64,000 bases of DNA from positions 2,480,001 through 2,544,000 of the forward strand of contig NZ_CP014518.1 of the NCBI RefSeq assembly GCF_001577305.1, given 5' to 3'. Positions 44,806-53,975 of this stretch are shown here, one piece after another. The stretch is from Sinomonas atrocyanea. Its GTDB lineage: Bacteria; Actinomycetota; Actinomycetes; Actinomycetales; Micrococcaceae. How positions within the stretch are numbered: position 1 is the first letter of the stretch; every line of letters starts with the position of its first letter. A program made the translations under genes and the position numbers. Below the pieces are notes generated by a model. The model worked only from the letters and a program-made list of their open reading frames with translations. It was not told the origin of the DNA and did not search any database.

Positions 44806-45429
44806 CTACTTGTCGGTCCCGCCGCCGCCGGACACGTGGCCCGCACGCGCGGCGATCTTGTCGAAGAAGCCGTACTCGAGGGCCTCCTGCGCGGTGAACC
44901 ACTTGTCGCGGTCGTTGTCCTTGAGGATCTGCTCGACGGACTGCCCGGTCTGCTCGGCGGTCAGCTCGGCCATGACCTGCTTCATGTGCAGGATCAGCTC
45001 GGCCTGGATCTTGATGTCCGACGCCGTGCCCCCGATGCCGCCCGACGGCTGGTGCATGAGGATCCGGGCGTGCGGAGTCGCGTAGCGCTTGCCCTTCGTG
45101 CCCGAGGAGAGCAGGAACTGCCCCATGGACGCGGCCAGGCCCGTCGCCACCGTCACGACATCGTTCGGGATGTACTGCATGGTGTCGTAGATGGCCATGC
45201 CCGCCGTGACGGATCCGCCGGGCGAGTTGATGTAGAGGTAGATGTCCTTCTCAGGATCCTCGGCCGAGAGGAGGAGCAGCTGCGAGCAGATCGCGTTCGC
45301 GTTGTCATCGCGCACCTCCGATCCGAGCCAGATGATCCGCTCCTTGAGGAGCCGCTGGTAGATGTAGTCCTGGCCGCCGGACCCCTGGACCGGCTCAGCC
45401 ATGCTCGGCGACTTCTCCTGCTGGTGCAT
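44806..45429 (-). CDS. clpP: ATP-dependent Clp protease proteolytic subunit, ClpP1
   Basis: A 207-residue ClpP with the catalytic serine in GLAASMGQFLL, histidine in LMHQPSGGIGG and the conserved IYLYINSPGGSVTAGMAIYD. Three ATG codons are in frame (45456, 45429, 45402); I chose 45429, MHQQEKSPSM, because GAGAGG lies about eight bases before it. A possible ClgR site lies about 100 bases upstream. Confidence 0.94.
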   Translation of the reverse strand: MHQQEKSPSMAEPVQGSGGQDYIYQRLLKERIIWLGSEVRDDNANAICSQLLLLSAEDPEKDIYLYINSPGGSVTAGMAIYDTMQYIPNDVVTVATGLAASMGQFLLSSGTKGKRYATPHARILMHQPSGGIGGTASDIKIQAELILHMKQVMAELTAEQTGQSVEQILKDNDRDKWFTAQEALEYGFFDKIAARAGHVSGGGGTDK

Positions 45430-45526
45430 GGTGCGATACCTCTCGATCTGATGCACTGGGCATGGTTCGTTCTACAGGGACATTAGCCGTTTTCAGGGGC
45501 GCAATGTTCCGGCCCTGCGGGCTGTT

Positions 45527-45537
45527 CGCTTCAAGCG
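45527..45537. promoter_or_regulatory. candidate ClgR operator before clpP1
   Basis: The 11-base palindrome CGCTTCAAGCG fits the CGC-N5-GCG core described for ClgR, the activator of clp genes in Corynebacterium, Streptomyces and Mycobacterium. It lies about 100 bases upstream of the clpP1 start, a suitable activator position. It is an inference from the motif alone. Confidence 0.45.
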
Positions 45538-45564
45538 CATGCGCCCCGGGCCCGGGACGGCGAA

Positions 45565-45605
45565 GGCCGCCGCCCCCGTCCCTGGGGGGACGGCGGACGG
45601 CGGCC
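45565..45605 (-). terminator. possible terminator after tig
   Basis: A nested GC-rich hairpin: outer GGCCGCCG (45565-45572) with CGGCGGCC (45598-45605) and inner CCGTCCC/GGGACGG (45576-45593). It begins about 48 bases beyond the tig stop. No T tract follows, so efficiency is uncertain. Confidence 0.45.
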
Positions 45606-45652
45606 TCGTGCACCGTGCGGACCGGCGGCAAAAGTGCCCGGTCCGGATGGCG

Positions 45653-47032
45653 TTAGAACGTCGCGGCGGCGGGATCGTCGCTCGGCGTCGCCTCGGACTG
45701 CTGCGGCTCGGCGGCCTCGGGGGCCTCCTCCTCGTTGAGCGGGCGGACGAACTCGCTGAGGTCGACGGCGTTGCCCTCGGAGTCGGTCACCTCGGCCTTG
45801 CCGAGCACGGCGGCGAGCGCCTTGCGGCGGCGGACCTCGCCGACCATCATCGGAACCTGGCCGGACTGGTCCATGATCTGGGCGAACTGGTTCGGGTCCA
45901 TGCCGTACTGGCTGGCGGTGGTGACGAGGTACTCGATGAGCTCGCCCTGCGAGACCCCGATCTCCTCCTTGTCGGCGATCGCGTCGAGGATGACCTCGTT
46001 CTTGAAGGCACGCTCCGTGTTGGCCTTGACCTCGGCGCGGTGCTCGTCGGTGTCGTGGTCCTCGTCGGCCGCGTGGCCGCCGTTCGCCGGGTTGAAGTGG
46101 GCCTCGACCTGCTCGGTCACGACGCTCTCCGGAACCGGGACCTCGACCAGCTCGACGAGCTTGTCGAGGACCTTGTCGCGGGCCTCGACGCCCTGGGCGA
46201 CAACCTTCGACTGGGCGGCCTGCTTGACGAGGTCGCCGCGGAGCTCCTCGATGGTGTCGAACTCGGAGGCGAGCTGGGCGAAGTCGTCGTCGGCCTCGGG
46301 GAGCTCACGCTCCTTCACCGCGGTGACCTTGACCGTCACGGAAGCGGTCTCGCCCGCGTGCTCGCCGCCGGCGAGCTTCGTCTCGAAGACGGCCTCTTCG
46401 CCCTCGGACAGGCCCGTCACGGCCTCGTCGAGGCCCTCGAGCATGGTGCCCGAGCCGACCTGGTAGGACAGGCCCGCGGCGGAGTCGACCTCCTCGCCCT
46501 CCACGGACGCGGAGATGTCGATCGTGAGGAAGTCATCGGCCTGCGCGGGACGGTCCACCGGCTTGAGGGTGCCGAAGCGGCCGCGGAGCTCGTCGAGCGC
46601 GGTCTGGACGTCGTCGTCGCCCACCTCGGCGGCGGCGACGTCGACCTTGAGGCCCTCGTAGTCGGGGAGCTCGATCTCGGGGCGCACGTCGACCTCGACC
46701 GCGAACTTCAGCTCGCCCTCGGTGGCGGCCGGGTCCGGAACCTCGGTGATCTCGACCTCGGGGCGGGAGAGCGGGCGGATGCCGGTCTCGGCCACGGCCT
46801 GCTGGTACCAGTCGTTGAGGCCCTCGTTGATGGCGGTCTCGAGCACGTAGCCGCGGCCGACGCGCTGGTCGATGAGGCGGGACGGGACCTTGCCCTTGCG
46901 GAAGCCTGGCACCTGGATCTGCTCGGCGACGGACTTGTAGGCGGCATCGATGTTGGGCTTCAGCTCGTCGAGGGTCACCTCGACGTTGAGCTTGACCCGC
47001 GTGGGGCTGAGGTTCTCGGCAGCGCTCTTCAC
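45653..47032 (-). CDS. tig: trigger factor
   Basis: A 459-residue ribosome-bound chaperone. The N-terminal ribosome-binding motif VPGFRKGKVPSRLI (near residue 40) is clear, followed by the FKBP-type peptidyl-prolyl isomerase domain (about 155-240) and the helical C-terminal domain, then an acidic Glu/Ala-rich tail. The start is GTG at 47032 (VKSAAENLSPTRVKL) with AGGAG nine bases upstream; the open frame extends upstream into tRNA-Pro and cannot be real there. Confidence 0.95.
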   Translation of the reverse strand: MKSAAENLSPTRVKLNVEVTLDELKPNIDAAYKSVAEQIQVPGFRKGKVPSRLIDQRVGRGYVLETAINEGLNDWYQQAVAETGIRPLSRPEVEITEVPDPAATEGELKFAVEVDVRPEIELPDYEGLKVDVAAAEVGDDDVQTALDELRGRFGTLKPVDRPAQADDFLTIDISASVEGEEVDSAAGLSYQVGSGTMLEGLDEAVTGLSEGEEAVFETKLAGGEHAGETASVTVKVTAVKERELPEADDDFAQLASEFDTIEELRGDLVKQAAQSKVVAQGVEARDKVLDKLVELVEVPVPESVVTEQVEAHFNPANGGHAADEDHDTDEHRAEVKANTERAFKNEVILDAIADKEEIGVSQGELIEYLVTTASQYGMDPNQFAQIMDQSGQVPMMVGEVRRRKALAAVLGKAEVTDSEGNAVDLSEFVRPLNEEEAPEAAEPQQSEATPSDDPAAATF

Positions 47033-47099
47033 AGCGTGGCTCTCCTGGATGGTCGGATCATGGGTGCCGCCCTGGGCGTGATGCCTCAGGACGCGACTG

Positions 47100-47174
47100 T
47101 CGGGGTGACAGGATTTGAACCTGCGACTTCCTGCTCCCAAAGCAGGCGCTCTAGCCAAGCTGAGCTACACCCCG
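47100..47174 (-). tRNA. tRNA-Pro(TGG)
   Basis: A 75-base cloverleaf on the minus strand with acceptor CGGGGTG/CACCCCG, anticodon stem CCTGC/GCAGG around loop TTTGGGA (anticodon TGG) and T loop TTCAAAT. CCA is not encoded. It lies about 70 bases before tig. Confidence 0.95.
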
Positions 47175-47240
47175 GTCTAGTGCACAGACCACGATACAGG
47201 CCCGCGACAAACCAATGCACATCAGCCCCGGGCACGGAAA

Positions 47241-47268
47241 CGGGCCCCTCCATGGCAGGAAGGGCCCG
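47241..47268 (-). terminator. hairpin between tRNA-Gly and tRNA-Pro
   Basis: A 7-bp stem CGGGCCC/GGGCCCG extended by partial CTCC/GGAA pairing, followed on the minus strand by only three T bases. It may be a weak terminator or processing signal downstream of tRNA-Gly. Confidence 0.45.
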
Positions 47269-47277
47269 GTGCAGGCG

Positions 47278-47348
47278 AGGGGGCGACGGGAATCGAACCC
47301 GCGTATCCAGTTTGGAAGACTGGCGCTCTACCATTGAGCTACGCCCCC
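47278..47348 (-). tRNA. tRNA-Gly(TCC)
   Basis: A 71-base cloverleaf with acceptor GGGGGCG/CGCCCCC, anticodon stem CCAGT/ACTGG around loop CTTCCAA (anticodon TCC), and T loop TTCGATT. CCA not encoded. Confidence 0.95.
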
Positions 47349-47385
47349 GGGGCCCTCCAACTAAAGCGAACGGGGGGCAGGGGTG

Positions 47386-48327
47386 TCAAATTGCGCCACG
47401 GGCGCCGTCCGAAGCCTGGCAGACGCGGCACCAGTACAGCTTCCGCCCGGCCTCCTCGGCCATCGTCACGGCGGTGCCGCAGGCGCGGCACGGCAGGCCG
47501 TGGCGCCGGTACACGTAGTGGGCGTCCTCCGGCGCGGGAAGGTCCCGGGGGCCGGCCGGCCACAGCCGCGGATCGGTGGTGACGATCCTTCCGTGGCGCA
47601 CCCCTTCGGCCATGGCCGCGACGGCGTCCGCCCAGAGGGAGAGCGCACGCTGCCTCCCGACGGACGTGCCGGGGGTGAACGGGTCGAGCCGCGCACGGAA
47701 CAGGAGCTCGGCACGGTAGACGTTCCCGATCCCTGCGACGACTTCCTGATCCATGAGCAGCCGTGCCACCGGTGTGCGGCGCCGCGCGATGCGCCGGGCG
47801 AACTCCGCGGCGTCCTCGTCGCCGGACGCCCGCGGCTCCCCCGCGGTGAGGCCGCCGAGCGGGTCAGGGCCGAGACGCGCCTGGACCGCCCTGGCCTCGT
47901 CCTCGGTCTCGACCACGCACGCGCTCGCGCCGCGAAGGTCGGCCCAGCCGTGCTCGGAGACGAGTCGCGCGCGGACCGCGCCGCGGGGAGGGGGAGGCGC
48001 GGCACCCTGCTGCCGCGCGGCGTCGTCCGCTGTCTCCCGCTCCCCCACGCGCCGCGGCGCGCCGATACTCGAGGCGCCGCGGAAGGTCGCATCGCCGCCG
48101 AACTCCCACGCCCCGTACAGGCCGAGGTGGACGCGGAGCACCATCCCACCCTCGAAGCGGAGGAACAGCTGCTTGCCGTGGGCCGACGCGCCCTGGAGGA
48201 CCCGGCCGTCGAGGAGGGCCGCCCCGGGGGCGAAGCGGCCCTGTGGGCTCGAGACGGCGAGCCGTTCGCCGACGAAGACGTCGCCGAACTGGCGCGCAAG
48301 GCGGTGGATGGAGTGACCCTCGGGCAC
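47386..48327 (-). CDS. Fpg/Nei family DNA glycosylase
   Basis: A 313-residue base-excision repair enzyme of the Nei branch. After removal of the first residue it begins PEGHSIHRLA, giving the catalytic Pro and Glu. The helix-two-turn-helix motif (LLMDQEVVAGIGNVYRAELLF, read in part) and a C-terminal zinc finger (CRACGTAVT then WCRVCQ) are present. Such enzymes remove oxidised pyrimidines. Start GTG at 48327, 19 bases after the rpiB stop. An Arg/Pro-rich insert (about residues 90-120) is longer than in typical Nei. Confidence 0.9.
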   Translation of the reverse strand: MPEGHSIHRLARQFGDVFVGERLAVSSPQGRFAPGAALLDGRVLQGASAHGKQLFLRFEGGMVLRVHLGLYGAWEFGGDATFRGASSIGAPRRVGERETADDAARQQGAAPPPPRGAVRARLVSEHGWADLRGASACVVETEDEARAVQARLGPDPLGGLTAGEPRASGDEDAAEFARRIARRRTPVARLLMDQEVVAGIGNVYRAELLFRARLDPFTPGTSVGRQRALSLWADAVAAMAEGVRHGRIVTTDPRLWPAGPRDLPAPEDAHYVYRRHGLPCRACGTAVTMAEEAGRKLYWCRVCQASDGARGAI

Positions 48328-48346
48328 GGTCGCCGGCGCCTTCGGG

Positions 48347-48829
48347 CTACTCGACGATCTCGCCGGAGGCCTCGTACGCGGCGATCTTGCCGATGCGCCG
48401 GACGTGGCGCTCGTCCTGGCTGAACGGCTCGGCGAGGAAGGCCTCGATGAGGGCGGTCGCCTCGTCCACGCTGTGCTGGCGGCCCCCGACGGCCACGACG
48501 TTGGCGTCGTTGTGCTCCCGTGCGAGGCGGGCGGTGTCGAGATTCCAGGCCAGCGCCGCGCGGATCCCCTTGACCTTGTTGGCCGCGATCTGCTCGCCGT
48601 TGCCCGAGCCGCCCAGGACGATGCCCAGCGCGGGCGTGCCCGCCTCCTGGTCGGCGACGACGGCGAGCGCGGCCTTGATGCAGAAGGCGGGGTAGTCGTC
48701 GAGCGGATCGTACTCGGCGGGCCCGTGGTCCACGACTTCGAAGCCCCGGCCGCGCAGGTGGGACACGAGATGGGCGGAAAGCTCCATGCCGGCATGGTCG
48801 GTGGCAATGTGGACGCGCGGCTTGGGCAC
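48347..48829 (-). CDS. rpiB: ribose-5-phosphate isomerase B
   Basis: A 160-residue RpiB interconverting ribose 5-phosphate and ribulose 5-phosphate. The N-terminal HIATDHAGMEL and the GGSGNGEQIAANKVKG motif are those of the actinobacterial type, in which the glutamate serves as base. The start is GTG at 48829 after GAGAGGAA. It is followed closely by the Nei gene. Confidence 0.94.
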   Translation of the reverse strand: MPKPRVHIATDHAGMELSAHLVSHLRGRGFEVVDHGPAEYDPLDDYPAFCIKAALAVVADQEAGTPALGIVLGGSGNGEQIAANKVKGIRAALAWNLDTARLAREHNDANVVAVGGRQHSVDEATALIEAFLAEPFSQDERHVRRIGKIAAYEASGEIVE

Positions 48830-48921
48830 GGGGTTCCTCTCCTCGAATTCGGTGGCCCCCGTCGCCGGCGCGGAGGCCGTGCCCGGCGCCTTCCGGGACC
48901 TCGCGGGGAGCGAGGTCAAGC

Positions 48922-49881
48922 CTACGCGCCCGAGGCGGCCCGCAGCACGTCCACGACGCGGCGGGCAGTGTCGCCGTCCCGGCCGGAGAACGTGGCACGG
49001 CGGCCGTCGTCGAGGATCACCGTGATGGCCTCGCCGCTGGCCACGAGGACGGAGCGGGACTGCCCCCGGCGCCGGTATCCCCATCCTCCGAAGTCCCTGG
49101 CGCGCACCGTCTCGAATTCGGCGCGCAGCACCCGCTCGGGCTCGAACCGGAGCACGGGGAGGACCCCGGCGAGGCGGACGACGACGGACTCCGGGCTCAC
49201 CCCCACGCGGGCCACGAGCGAGGCGGCCGTGAGCGCTGCCGCCGCGGTCAGCGCCAGCGAGATCCACCAGGAGAGGACGAGCAGCAGGAGGGAGACCGAG
49301 ACGCCGATGATGCTGAGCATGACGAACACGGAGGACCGCGCGTGGGCCCAGTAGGCGAAGGTCGAGGCGGCGCGCTCCGGCTCGAGCTCATCGAGGAGCG
49401 CGGCCTCGTCTTTCGGGCTCCACTGCTCCTCGGGCTTGAAGGACAGCAGCATCACGACGCTGAAGGCGACGGTGGCCCCGGACCCCATCGCCAGCACGAT
49501 CGGGTCGGGATGCGAGGCGCGGGCCGGGATGCCGTCTTGGCCGATGAGGCCCGCGGCGAGCACCGTCGTGAGGAACATCGACATCCCGACGCCGCCGGCC
49601 ATGAAGATCCGGCGGGAGATGGGTGGGCGGGTCAGGAGGGCGGCCTGGACGCACAGCAGCGCCCCGACCACCGCCACCAGCGCCGCACCGCCGATGAGGT
49701 AGGCGGCAAAGGGGATGAACGCCCGGCCCCCGTTCGCGTCCCACTGCCACGCCACCGGGTCGGGGACCCGGCCATGGAAGGAGAGCGAAGCCAGCCCGAA
49801 GCCCAGTGCCAGCAGCACGGGGTAGCCGATCGCGAAGCGGAGCGCCTTCCGGTCCCACCTCGCCTCCGCCGATCCCGCCAT
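48922..49881 (-). CDS. DUF1648-like multi-pass membrane protein
   Basis: A 319-residue protein with about six hydrophobic segments. The N-terminal LPVH-like region (SLSFHGRVPDPVAWQWDANG, near residues 33-52) resembles DUF1648, a domain of predicted sensor or transporter accessory proteins. A soluble C-terminal part (about 225-319) resembles bacterial PH-like domains and is largely beta. Function unknown. It is divergent from pepN. Confidence 0.72.
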   Translation of the reverse strand: MAGSAEARWDRKALRFAIGYPVLLALGFGLASLSFHGRVPDPVAWQWDANGGRAFIPFAAYLIGGAALVAVVGALLCVQAALLTRPPISRRIFMAGGVGMSMFLTTVLAAGLIGQDGIPARASHPDPIVLAMGSGATVAFSVVMLLSFKPEEQWSPKDEAALLDELEPERAASTFAYWAHARSSVFVMLSIIGVSVSLLLLVLSWWISLALTAAAALTAASLVARVGVSPESVVVRLAGVLPVLRFEPERVLRAEFETVRARDFGGWGYRRRGQSRSVLVASGEAITVILDDGRRATFSGRDGDTARRVVDVLRAASGA

Positions 49882-50021
49882 GCTCCAACGCTACTGCACC
49901 CGCACGGCCGCCCGGGGGCGCCCCAGGAAGGCGCTGGCATGCTGCGGCGCACCATGAAAGAATAATTTCAAAAGTGACCCGCACCACGCGGGCCATCGTG
50001 GCGCACATGCTTGGAGGGCAC

Positions 50022-52577
50022 ATGCCAGGGACGAATCTCACCCGCTCGGAAGCCGTCGAGAGGGCTGAGTGCATCCGGCACGTCGAGGACTACCACGTCG
50101 AGCTCGACCTCACCCGCGGAGAGCGGGTCTTCGGCTCGCGGACCACGGTGCGCTTCAGCGCGGCCGAGGGCGCGTCGTCATTCATCGACGCCATCACCGA
50201 CACGGTCCGTTCGGTGACCCTCAACGGCGTCGAGCTGCACGTCGAGAAGGCCAGCGACGGCGTCCGCATCCAGCTGCCGTCCCTCGCCGCCGAGAACGTC
50301 CTCGTGGTCGACGCCGACGCCCCCTACATGAACACCGGCGAGGGCCTGCACCGCTTCGTCGATCCCGTGGACGGCGAGGCCTACCTGTACACGCAGTTCG
50401 AGGTCCCGGACTCGCGCCGCATGTTCGCCGTCTTCGAGCAGCCCGACCTCAAGGCCTCCTTCCGCTTCACGGTCACGGCGCCGTCACACTGGGAGGTCGT
50501 GTCCAATTCGCCCACTCCGGAGCCCGTGCGCGTGCCCGGCCAGGAGGCCCGCTCGACCTGGGACTTCGCCCCCACGCCCCGGATCTCCAGCTACGTCACG
50601 GCGCTCGTCGCCGGCCCGTACCAGAAGGTCGCGGACGAGCTCGTGAACGCCGAGGGCCGGACCATTCCGCTGGGCATCTTCGCGCGGAAGTCGCTCATGC
50701 AGTACCTCGACGCGGAGAACATCTTCGCGCTCACCAAGGAGGGCTTCGCGTTCTACGAGCGCGAGTTCGGCTGCGGGTACCCGTTCGAGAAGTACGACCA
50801 GCTCTTCGTCCCCGAGTTCAACGCGGGCGCGATGGAGAACGCCGGCGCGGTGACGATCCTCGAGAGCTACGTGTTCCGCTCGAAGCCCACGCAGGCGACC
50901 GTCGAGCGGCGCGCCATCACGGTGCTGCACGAGCTCGCGCACATGTGGTTCGGCGACCTCGTGACGATGCGCTGGTGGGACGACCTCTGGCTCAACGAGT
51001 CGTTCGCCGAGTTCATGTCCCACCTCGCGGCCGCCGAGGCCACCGACTTCCGCCACGCGTGGACCACGTTCGCCTCGGTCGAGAAGTCGTGGGCCTACCG
51101 TCAGGACCAGCTCCCCACCACCCACCCGATCTTCGCGGACATCAGCGACCTGGCCGACGTCGAGGTGAACTTCGACGGCATCACGTACGCCAAGGGCGCC
51201 TCCGTGCTCAAGCAGCTCGTTGCGTGGGTCGGCCAGGACCACTTCATGGAGGGCGTCCGCCGGTACTTCGCCAAGCATGCCTGGGGCAACACGGTCCTCG
51301 CGGACCTCATGGCCGAGCTCGAGGCTGCAAGCGGGCGCGACCTGACCGCGTGGGGCCAGGCCTGGCTCGAGACGGCCGGCGTCAACACCCTCTCCCCCGA
51401 GATCGAGACGGACGACGACGGGCGCATCCTCCGCTTCGCCGTCCGGCAGAGTGCCGTCCCCGACTACCCCCAGATCCGCCCCCACCGCCTCGCCATCGCC
51501 TTCTACGACCGTGACGGCGCCGGGGAGCTCGTGCGCACCCACCGAGCCGAGCTCGACGTGGACGGGGAGCTCACCGAGGTGCCCGAGCTCGTGGGGCGCC
51601 CGCGCCCGGCCCTCGTGCTGCTGAACGACGACGACCTCGCCTACGCGAAGGTCCGCCTCGACCCGGTGTCGCTGGCGACCGCGACCTCGTGCCTGAAGGA
51701 CATCTCCGAGAGCCTGCCGCGCGCCCTCGTCTGGGGCTCTGCCTGGGACGGGGCGCGGGACGGCGAGACCCCGGCCCGCGCCTATGTGGACCTCGTCCTG
51801 GGCAACATCGGCGCCGAGTCGGACGCCTCCGTCGTGCAGACGCTGCTCCGCCAGCTCGCCACGACGCTCGACTACTACGTCGCCGCCGACGCGCAGCCGG
51901 AAGCCAAGCGCAGCGCGGCGGAGCGCCTGTGGGCGCTCGTCCACGAGGCGGCGCCGGGCTCTGACTCCCAGCTGCAGTTCGTGAAGTCCTTCTCGGCACT
52001 CGCCTCGTCCGAGGAGCACCTGGACGCGGTGGCCGGCCTCCTCGACGGATCCGCGCCGATCCCTGGCCTCGACGTGGACCAGGACCTCCGCTGGGAGCTC
52101 GTCGCCTCACTCGCCTGCGGCGGCCGGATCGAGCGGGCGCGGATCGAGGACGAGCTCGCCCGGGACACGACCTCGACGGGGCAGTGCGCGGCGGCGCTCG
52201 CCACGGCCGCGCTGCCGACCCCGGAGGCGAAGGCCGAGGCGTGGGAGTCGATCGTGGTGAAGGGCACGCTCTCCAACGCCATGCAGCAGGCTGCGATCAA
52301 CGGCTTCGCACGTGTCCACGACGCGGCGCTGCTCGCCCCGTTCGCCGAGAAGTACTTCGAAGCGGTGCCGCGCATCGTCGCCGAGCGCACCCACGCCCTC
52401 GCCCAGCAGGTCGTGGTCGGGCTCTACCCCGCGCGCCAGACGACCCAGGCCATGCTCGAGCGCACCGATGAGTTCCTCGCGTCCCTCGGGCCCGACCAGG
52501 CCGCCCTGCGCCGCATGACCCTCGAGAACCGCGACGGAGTGCAGCGGGCCCTGCGCGCCCAGGCCGCCGACAGGTAG
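50022..52577 (+). CDS. pepN: aminopeptidase N (M1 family)
   Basis: An 851-residue zinc metallopeptidase. The substrate motif GAMENAG lies near residue 268 and the zinc site HELAHMWFGDLVTMRWW near 303, with the second glutamate in WLNESFAEF. A C-terminal ERAP1-like helical domain completes the usual actinobacterial architecture. The start at 50022 (MPGTNLTRSEAVERAE) is set by GGAGG five bases upstream. Confidence 0.95.
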   Translation: MPGTNLTRSEAVERAECIRHVEDYHVELDLTRGERVFGSRTTVRFSAAEGASSFIDAITDTVRSVTLNGVELHVEKASDGVRIQLPSLAAENVLVVDADAPYMNTGEGLHRFVDPVDGEAYLYTQFEVPDSRRMFAVFEQPDLKASFRFTVTAPSHWEVVSNSPTPEPVRVPGQEARSTWDFAPTPRISSYVTALVAGPYQKVADELVNAEGRTIPLGIFARKSLMQYLDAENIFALTKEGFAFYEREFGCGYPFEKYDQLFVPEFNAGAMENAGAVTILESYVFRSKPTQATVERRAITVLHELAHMWFGDLVTMRWWDDLWLNESFAEFMSHLAAAEATDFRHAWTTFASVEKSWAYRQDQLPTTHPIFADISDLADVEVNFDGITYAKGASVLKQLVAWVGQDHFMEGVRRYFAKHAWGNTVLADLMAELEAASGRDLTAWGQAWLETAGVNTLSPEIETDDDGRILRFAVRQSAVPDYPQIRPHRLAIAFYDRDGAGELVRTHRAELDVDGELTEVPELVGRPRPALVLLNDDDLAYAKVRLDPVSLATATSCLKDISESLPRALVWGSAWDGARDGETPARAYVDLVLGNIGAESDASVVQTLLRQLATTLDYYVAADAQPEAKRSAAERLWALVHEAAPGSDSQLQFVKSFSALASSEEHLDAVAGLLDGSAPIPGLDVDQDLRWELVASLACGGRIERARIEDELARDTTSTGQCAAALATAALPTPEAKAEAWESIVVKGTLSNAMQQAAINGFARVHDAALLAPFAEKYFEAVPRIVAERTHALAQQVVVGLYPARQTTQAMLERTDEFLASLGPDQAALRRMTLENRDGVQRALRAQAADR

Positions 52578-52587
52578 CCTGCCTTCC

Positions 52588-53052
52588 ATGGCGATCGGAG
52601 AGCACCACTACAGCGTGTCCGTGACATGGACGGGCAACCGCGGCACCGGCACGTCCGGCGTGCGCGACTTCGGGCGTGAGCACGACGTCGCGCTGCCGGG
52701 GCTGCCCGTCCTGCCCGGCACCGCCGACCCCGCGTTCCGCGGAACGGCCGACCGGTACAACCCGGAGCAGCTGCTGCTGGCCGCGCTGGCCCAGTGCCAC
52801 ATGCTCAGCTATCTGTTCGAGGCGGCGCGGGCGGGCGTCGTCGTGACCGGGTACTCCGACGACGCGACGGGGACCCTGACGGTCCACGGCTCCTCCGGGG
52901 AGTTCACCGAGGTGACGCTGCGTCCGCGCGTCGAGCTCGCGGACGAGTCTCAGCGCGCGCTCGCCGACAGGCTGCACGACGACGCGCACGCGACGTGCTT
53001 CATTGCGCGATCCGTGAACTTCCCCGTCAGGCACGAGCCGGCAGCACCCTGA
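52588..53052 (+). CDS. OsmC family peroxiredoxin-like protein
   Basis: A 154-residue OsmC-fold protein. The two reactive cysteines of the family are visible in LAQCHMLSYL (near residue 70) and HATCFIARS (near 134). OsmC-type proteins reduce organic hydroperoxides. It begins ten bases after pepN on the same strand and may share its transcript. Confidence 0.87.
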   Translation: MAIGEHHYSVSVTWTGNRGTGTSGVRDFGREHDVALPGLPVLPGTADPAFRGTADRYNPEQLLLAALAQCHMLSYLFEAARAGVVVTGYSDDATGTLTVHGSSGEFTEVTLRPRVELADESQRALADRLHDDAHATCFIARSVNFPVRHEPAAP

Positions 53053-53111
53053 CGCCCCCAGGTCGTTAAGGTGGAAGGGCCACCATCCCCCAGACAAGGA
53101 GGCCCCCGACA

Positions 53112-53975
53112 GTGCAATCCGGCCTGTCCGCGATCCCGCGTGCCCTCGTGCCCCGCACGGCGTCGACCCCGTCCCCGACGCCCACTCCGGCCCCCACCAC
53201 CGACACCCCGAGCCCGGTGCCCATCACCGCGGCCCAACTCGACAGCGCCGTCACCACCTTCAACCAGACCCTCCTCCAGATAGCGATCGCGGTCGGCATC
53301 GGGCTCATCGTGTGGCTCGTGGCGACCTACCTGATCCGGCAGGTCGTCAAGCGCATCCTCGCCGGCAGGACCCTGACGCAGCGGCGCATCTTCCGGTGGG
53401 CGGCGCCGGCGCTGCGGGCGCTGGACTCGGAGCGGAGGGCACAGCGAGCCCAGACGATCGGGTCGCTCCTGAATTCGGTGGTCGCCGTGGTGATCACGAC
53501 GATCGTCGGCATGTACGTGCTCCGGGCGCTCGGCGTCGACCTCGCCCCCGTCCTGACCAGCGTCGGGATCCTCGGCGTCGCGATCGGCTTCGGCGCCCAG
53601 CAGCTCATCCGCGACTTCCTCGCCGGGATCTTCATCACCCTCGAGGACCAGTACGGGATCGGCGACTTCATCGAGACGGGCGCCGGAGAGGTCGCCGGCA
53701 CGGTCGAGTCGGTCGGCCTGCGCATCACGCGGGTTCGGGCCGAGGACGGCACGATCTGGTACCTGCGCAACGGGGAGATCCTGCGTCTGGGCAACCGCTC
53801 CCAGGGCACCTACCTGCCGCCGACGACGGACCCCGCGGCAGCGGCCCCCACCTCCGGCGCGGCGGGCGGGGCCCACACCGACGGAGCGGCAGTTCCCGTG
53901 CACGAAGGCAAGGGCGCGCTCGGCCAGGCAGCGGGCGAACAGTACGGCAACGGAGGACAGAGGTCCCATGAGTGA
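53112..53975 (+). CDS. MscS family mechanosensitive channel
   Basis: A 287-residue channel with a Pro/Thr-rich N-terminal stretch, about three membrane helices (near residues 55-78, 115-137 and 142-165) and the MscS beta domain (DFLAGIFITLEDQYGIGDFIE). The pore-lining helix is glycine/alanine-rich (VGILGVAIGFGAQQLI). The start is GTG at 53112 after AAGGAGG. Its last bases overlap the globin start (ATGAGTGAG), a coupled arrangement. Confidence 0.9.
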   Translation: MQSGLSAIPRALVPRTASTPSPTPTPAPTTDTPSPVPITAAQLDSAVTTFNQTLLQIAIAVGIGLIVWLVATYLIRQVVKRILAGRTLTQRRIFRWAAPALRALDSERRAQRAQTIGSLLNSVVAVVITTIVGMYVLRALGVDLAPVLTSVGILGVAIGFGAQQLIRDFLAGIFITLEDQYGIGDFIETGAGEVAGTVESVGLRITRVRAEDGTIWYLRNGEILRLGNRSQGTYLPPTTDPAAAAPTSGAAGGAHTDGAAVPVHEGKGALGQAAGEQYGNGGQRSHE

